From the NCBI GenBank assembly GCA_019459285.1, contig JAIBEL010000036.1:1-48557 (forward strand): DNA of 48,557 bases. Direction: 5' to 3'. The translations under genes were made by a program, and so were the position numbers. Shown here piece after piece: positions 48,459 to 48,557 of the stretch. A model generated the notes under the pieces. It searched no databases and was not told the DNA's origin. It saw only the letters and a program-made list of their open reading frames with translations. Within the stretch, counting starts at the first letter, position 1; every line of letters starts with the position of its first letter. This DNA is from Rhizobium sp. Lineage in GTDB: Bacteria > Pseudomonadota > Gammaproteobacteria > Burkholderiales > Thiobacillaceae.

Positions 48459-48557
<99 letters not shown>

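Overview
The window is a GC-rich stretch that reads as the chromosome of a motile betaproteobacterium. The gene orders flgA/flgMN divergent from flgBCDEFGHIJKL, and ugd-hldE1-hldD-cysM-radA, are typical of that class. A four-gene QmoAB-HdrCB operon points to sulfur chemolithotrophy, most like Thiobacillaceae or related Nitrosomonadales. That placement is inference from gene content, because no rRNA or other taxonomic marker is present. The left edge cuts a chemoreceptor gene. The right edge ends in a run of 39 G, which looks like a read or assembly artefact at a contig end.

Layout. (1) 1-4557, minus strand: chemotaxis genes mcp (partial), cheW, cheA, cheY and a CheZ-like phosphatase. (2) 4560-14626, minus strand: flgL, K, J, I, H, G, F, E, D, C, B, covering rod, hook, L/P rings and hook-filament junction. 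They diverge from flgA, flgM and flgN on the plus strand (14798-16384). Regions 1 and 2 form one motility block. (3) 16400-26240: housekeeping and accessory genes. These are mnmC (tRNA wobble modification), a MacA/MacB-type efflux operon (adaptor, ATPase, two permeases) split by a cluster of REP-like repeats, a BON lipoprotein, a flavin reductase-like protein, a small unknown protein, ada and a free-standing CZB zinc-sensor domain. (4) 26319-31432, minus strand: qmoA-qmoB-hdrC-hdrB, closed by a strong intrinsic terminator. This should be a flavin/iron-sulfur electron-transfer complex in which soluble HdrC and HdrB replace the membrane QmoC. (5) 31648-37816, minus strand: a BvgS-like hybrid histidine kinase followed 4 nt later by a double-REC, PAS, GGDEF, EAL protein, a probable phosphorelay that sets c-di-GMP. 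(6) 37974-40750: prfC, a decayed BrkB/YihY pseudogene and a DUF4142 protein. (7) 40860-48446, minus strand: ugd, hldE1, hldD, cysM, radA and a divergent feoB, tightly packed with overlapping stops and starts.

How the parts fit together. Regions 1, 2 and 5 all concern motility and lifestyle control. Region 4 is the energy-metabolism signature. Region 7 combines LPS inner-core heptose and UDP-glucuronate supply with cysteine synthesis and DNA repair.

The least ordinary items are the QmoAB-HdrCB module, the FeoB with eroded G motifs flanked by a copied radA 3' end, the REP-like palindrome inside flgJ, the REP cluster inside the ABC operon, the G8 tract at the start of the hybrid kinase, and the CheZ-like protein. 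I saw no tRNA, rRNA, CRISPR array, intact insertion sequence or phage gene. The only span over 300 bases without an intact gene is 39606-40225, which holds the brkB pseudogene.
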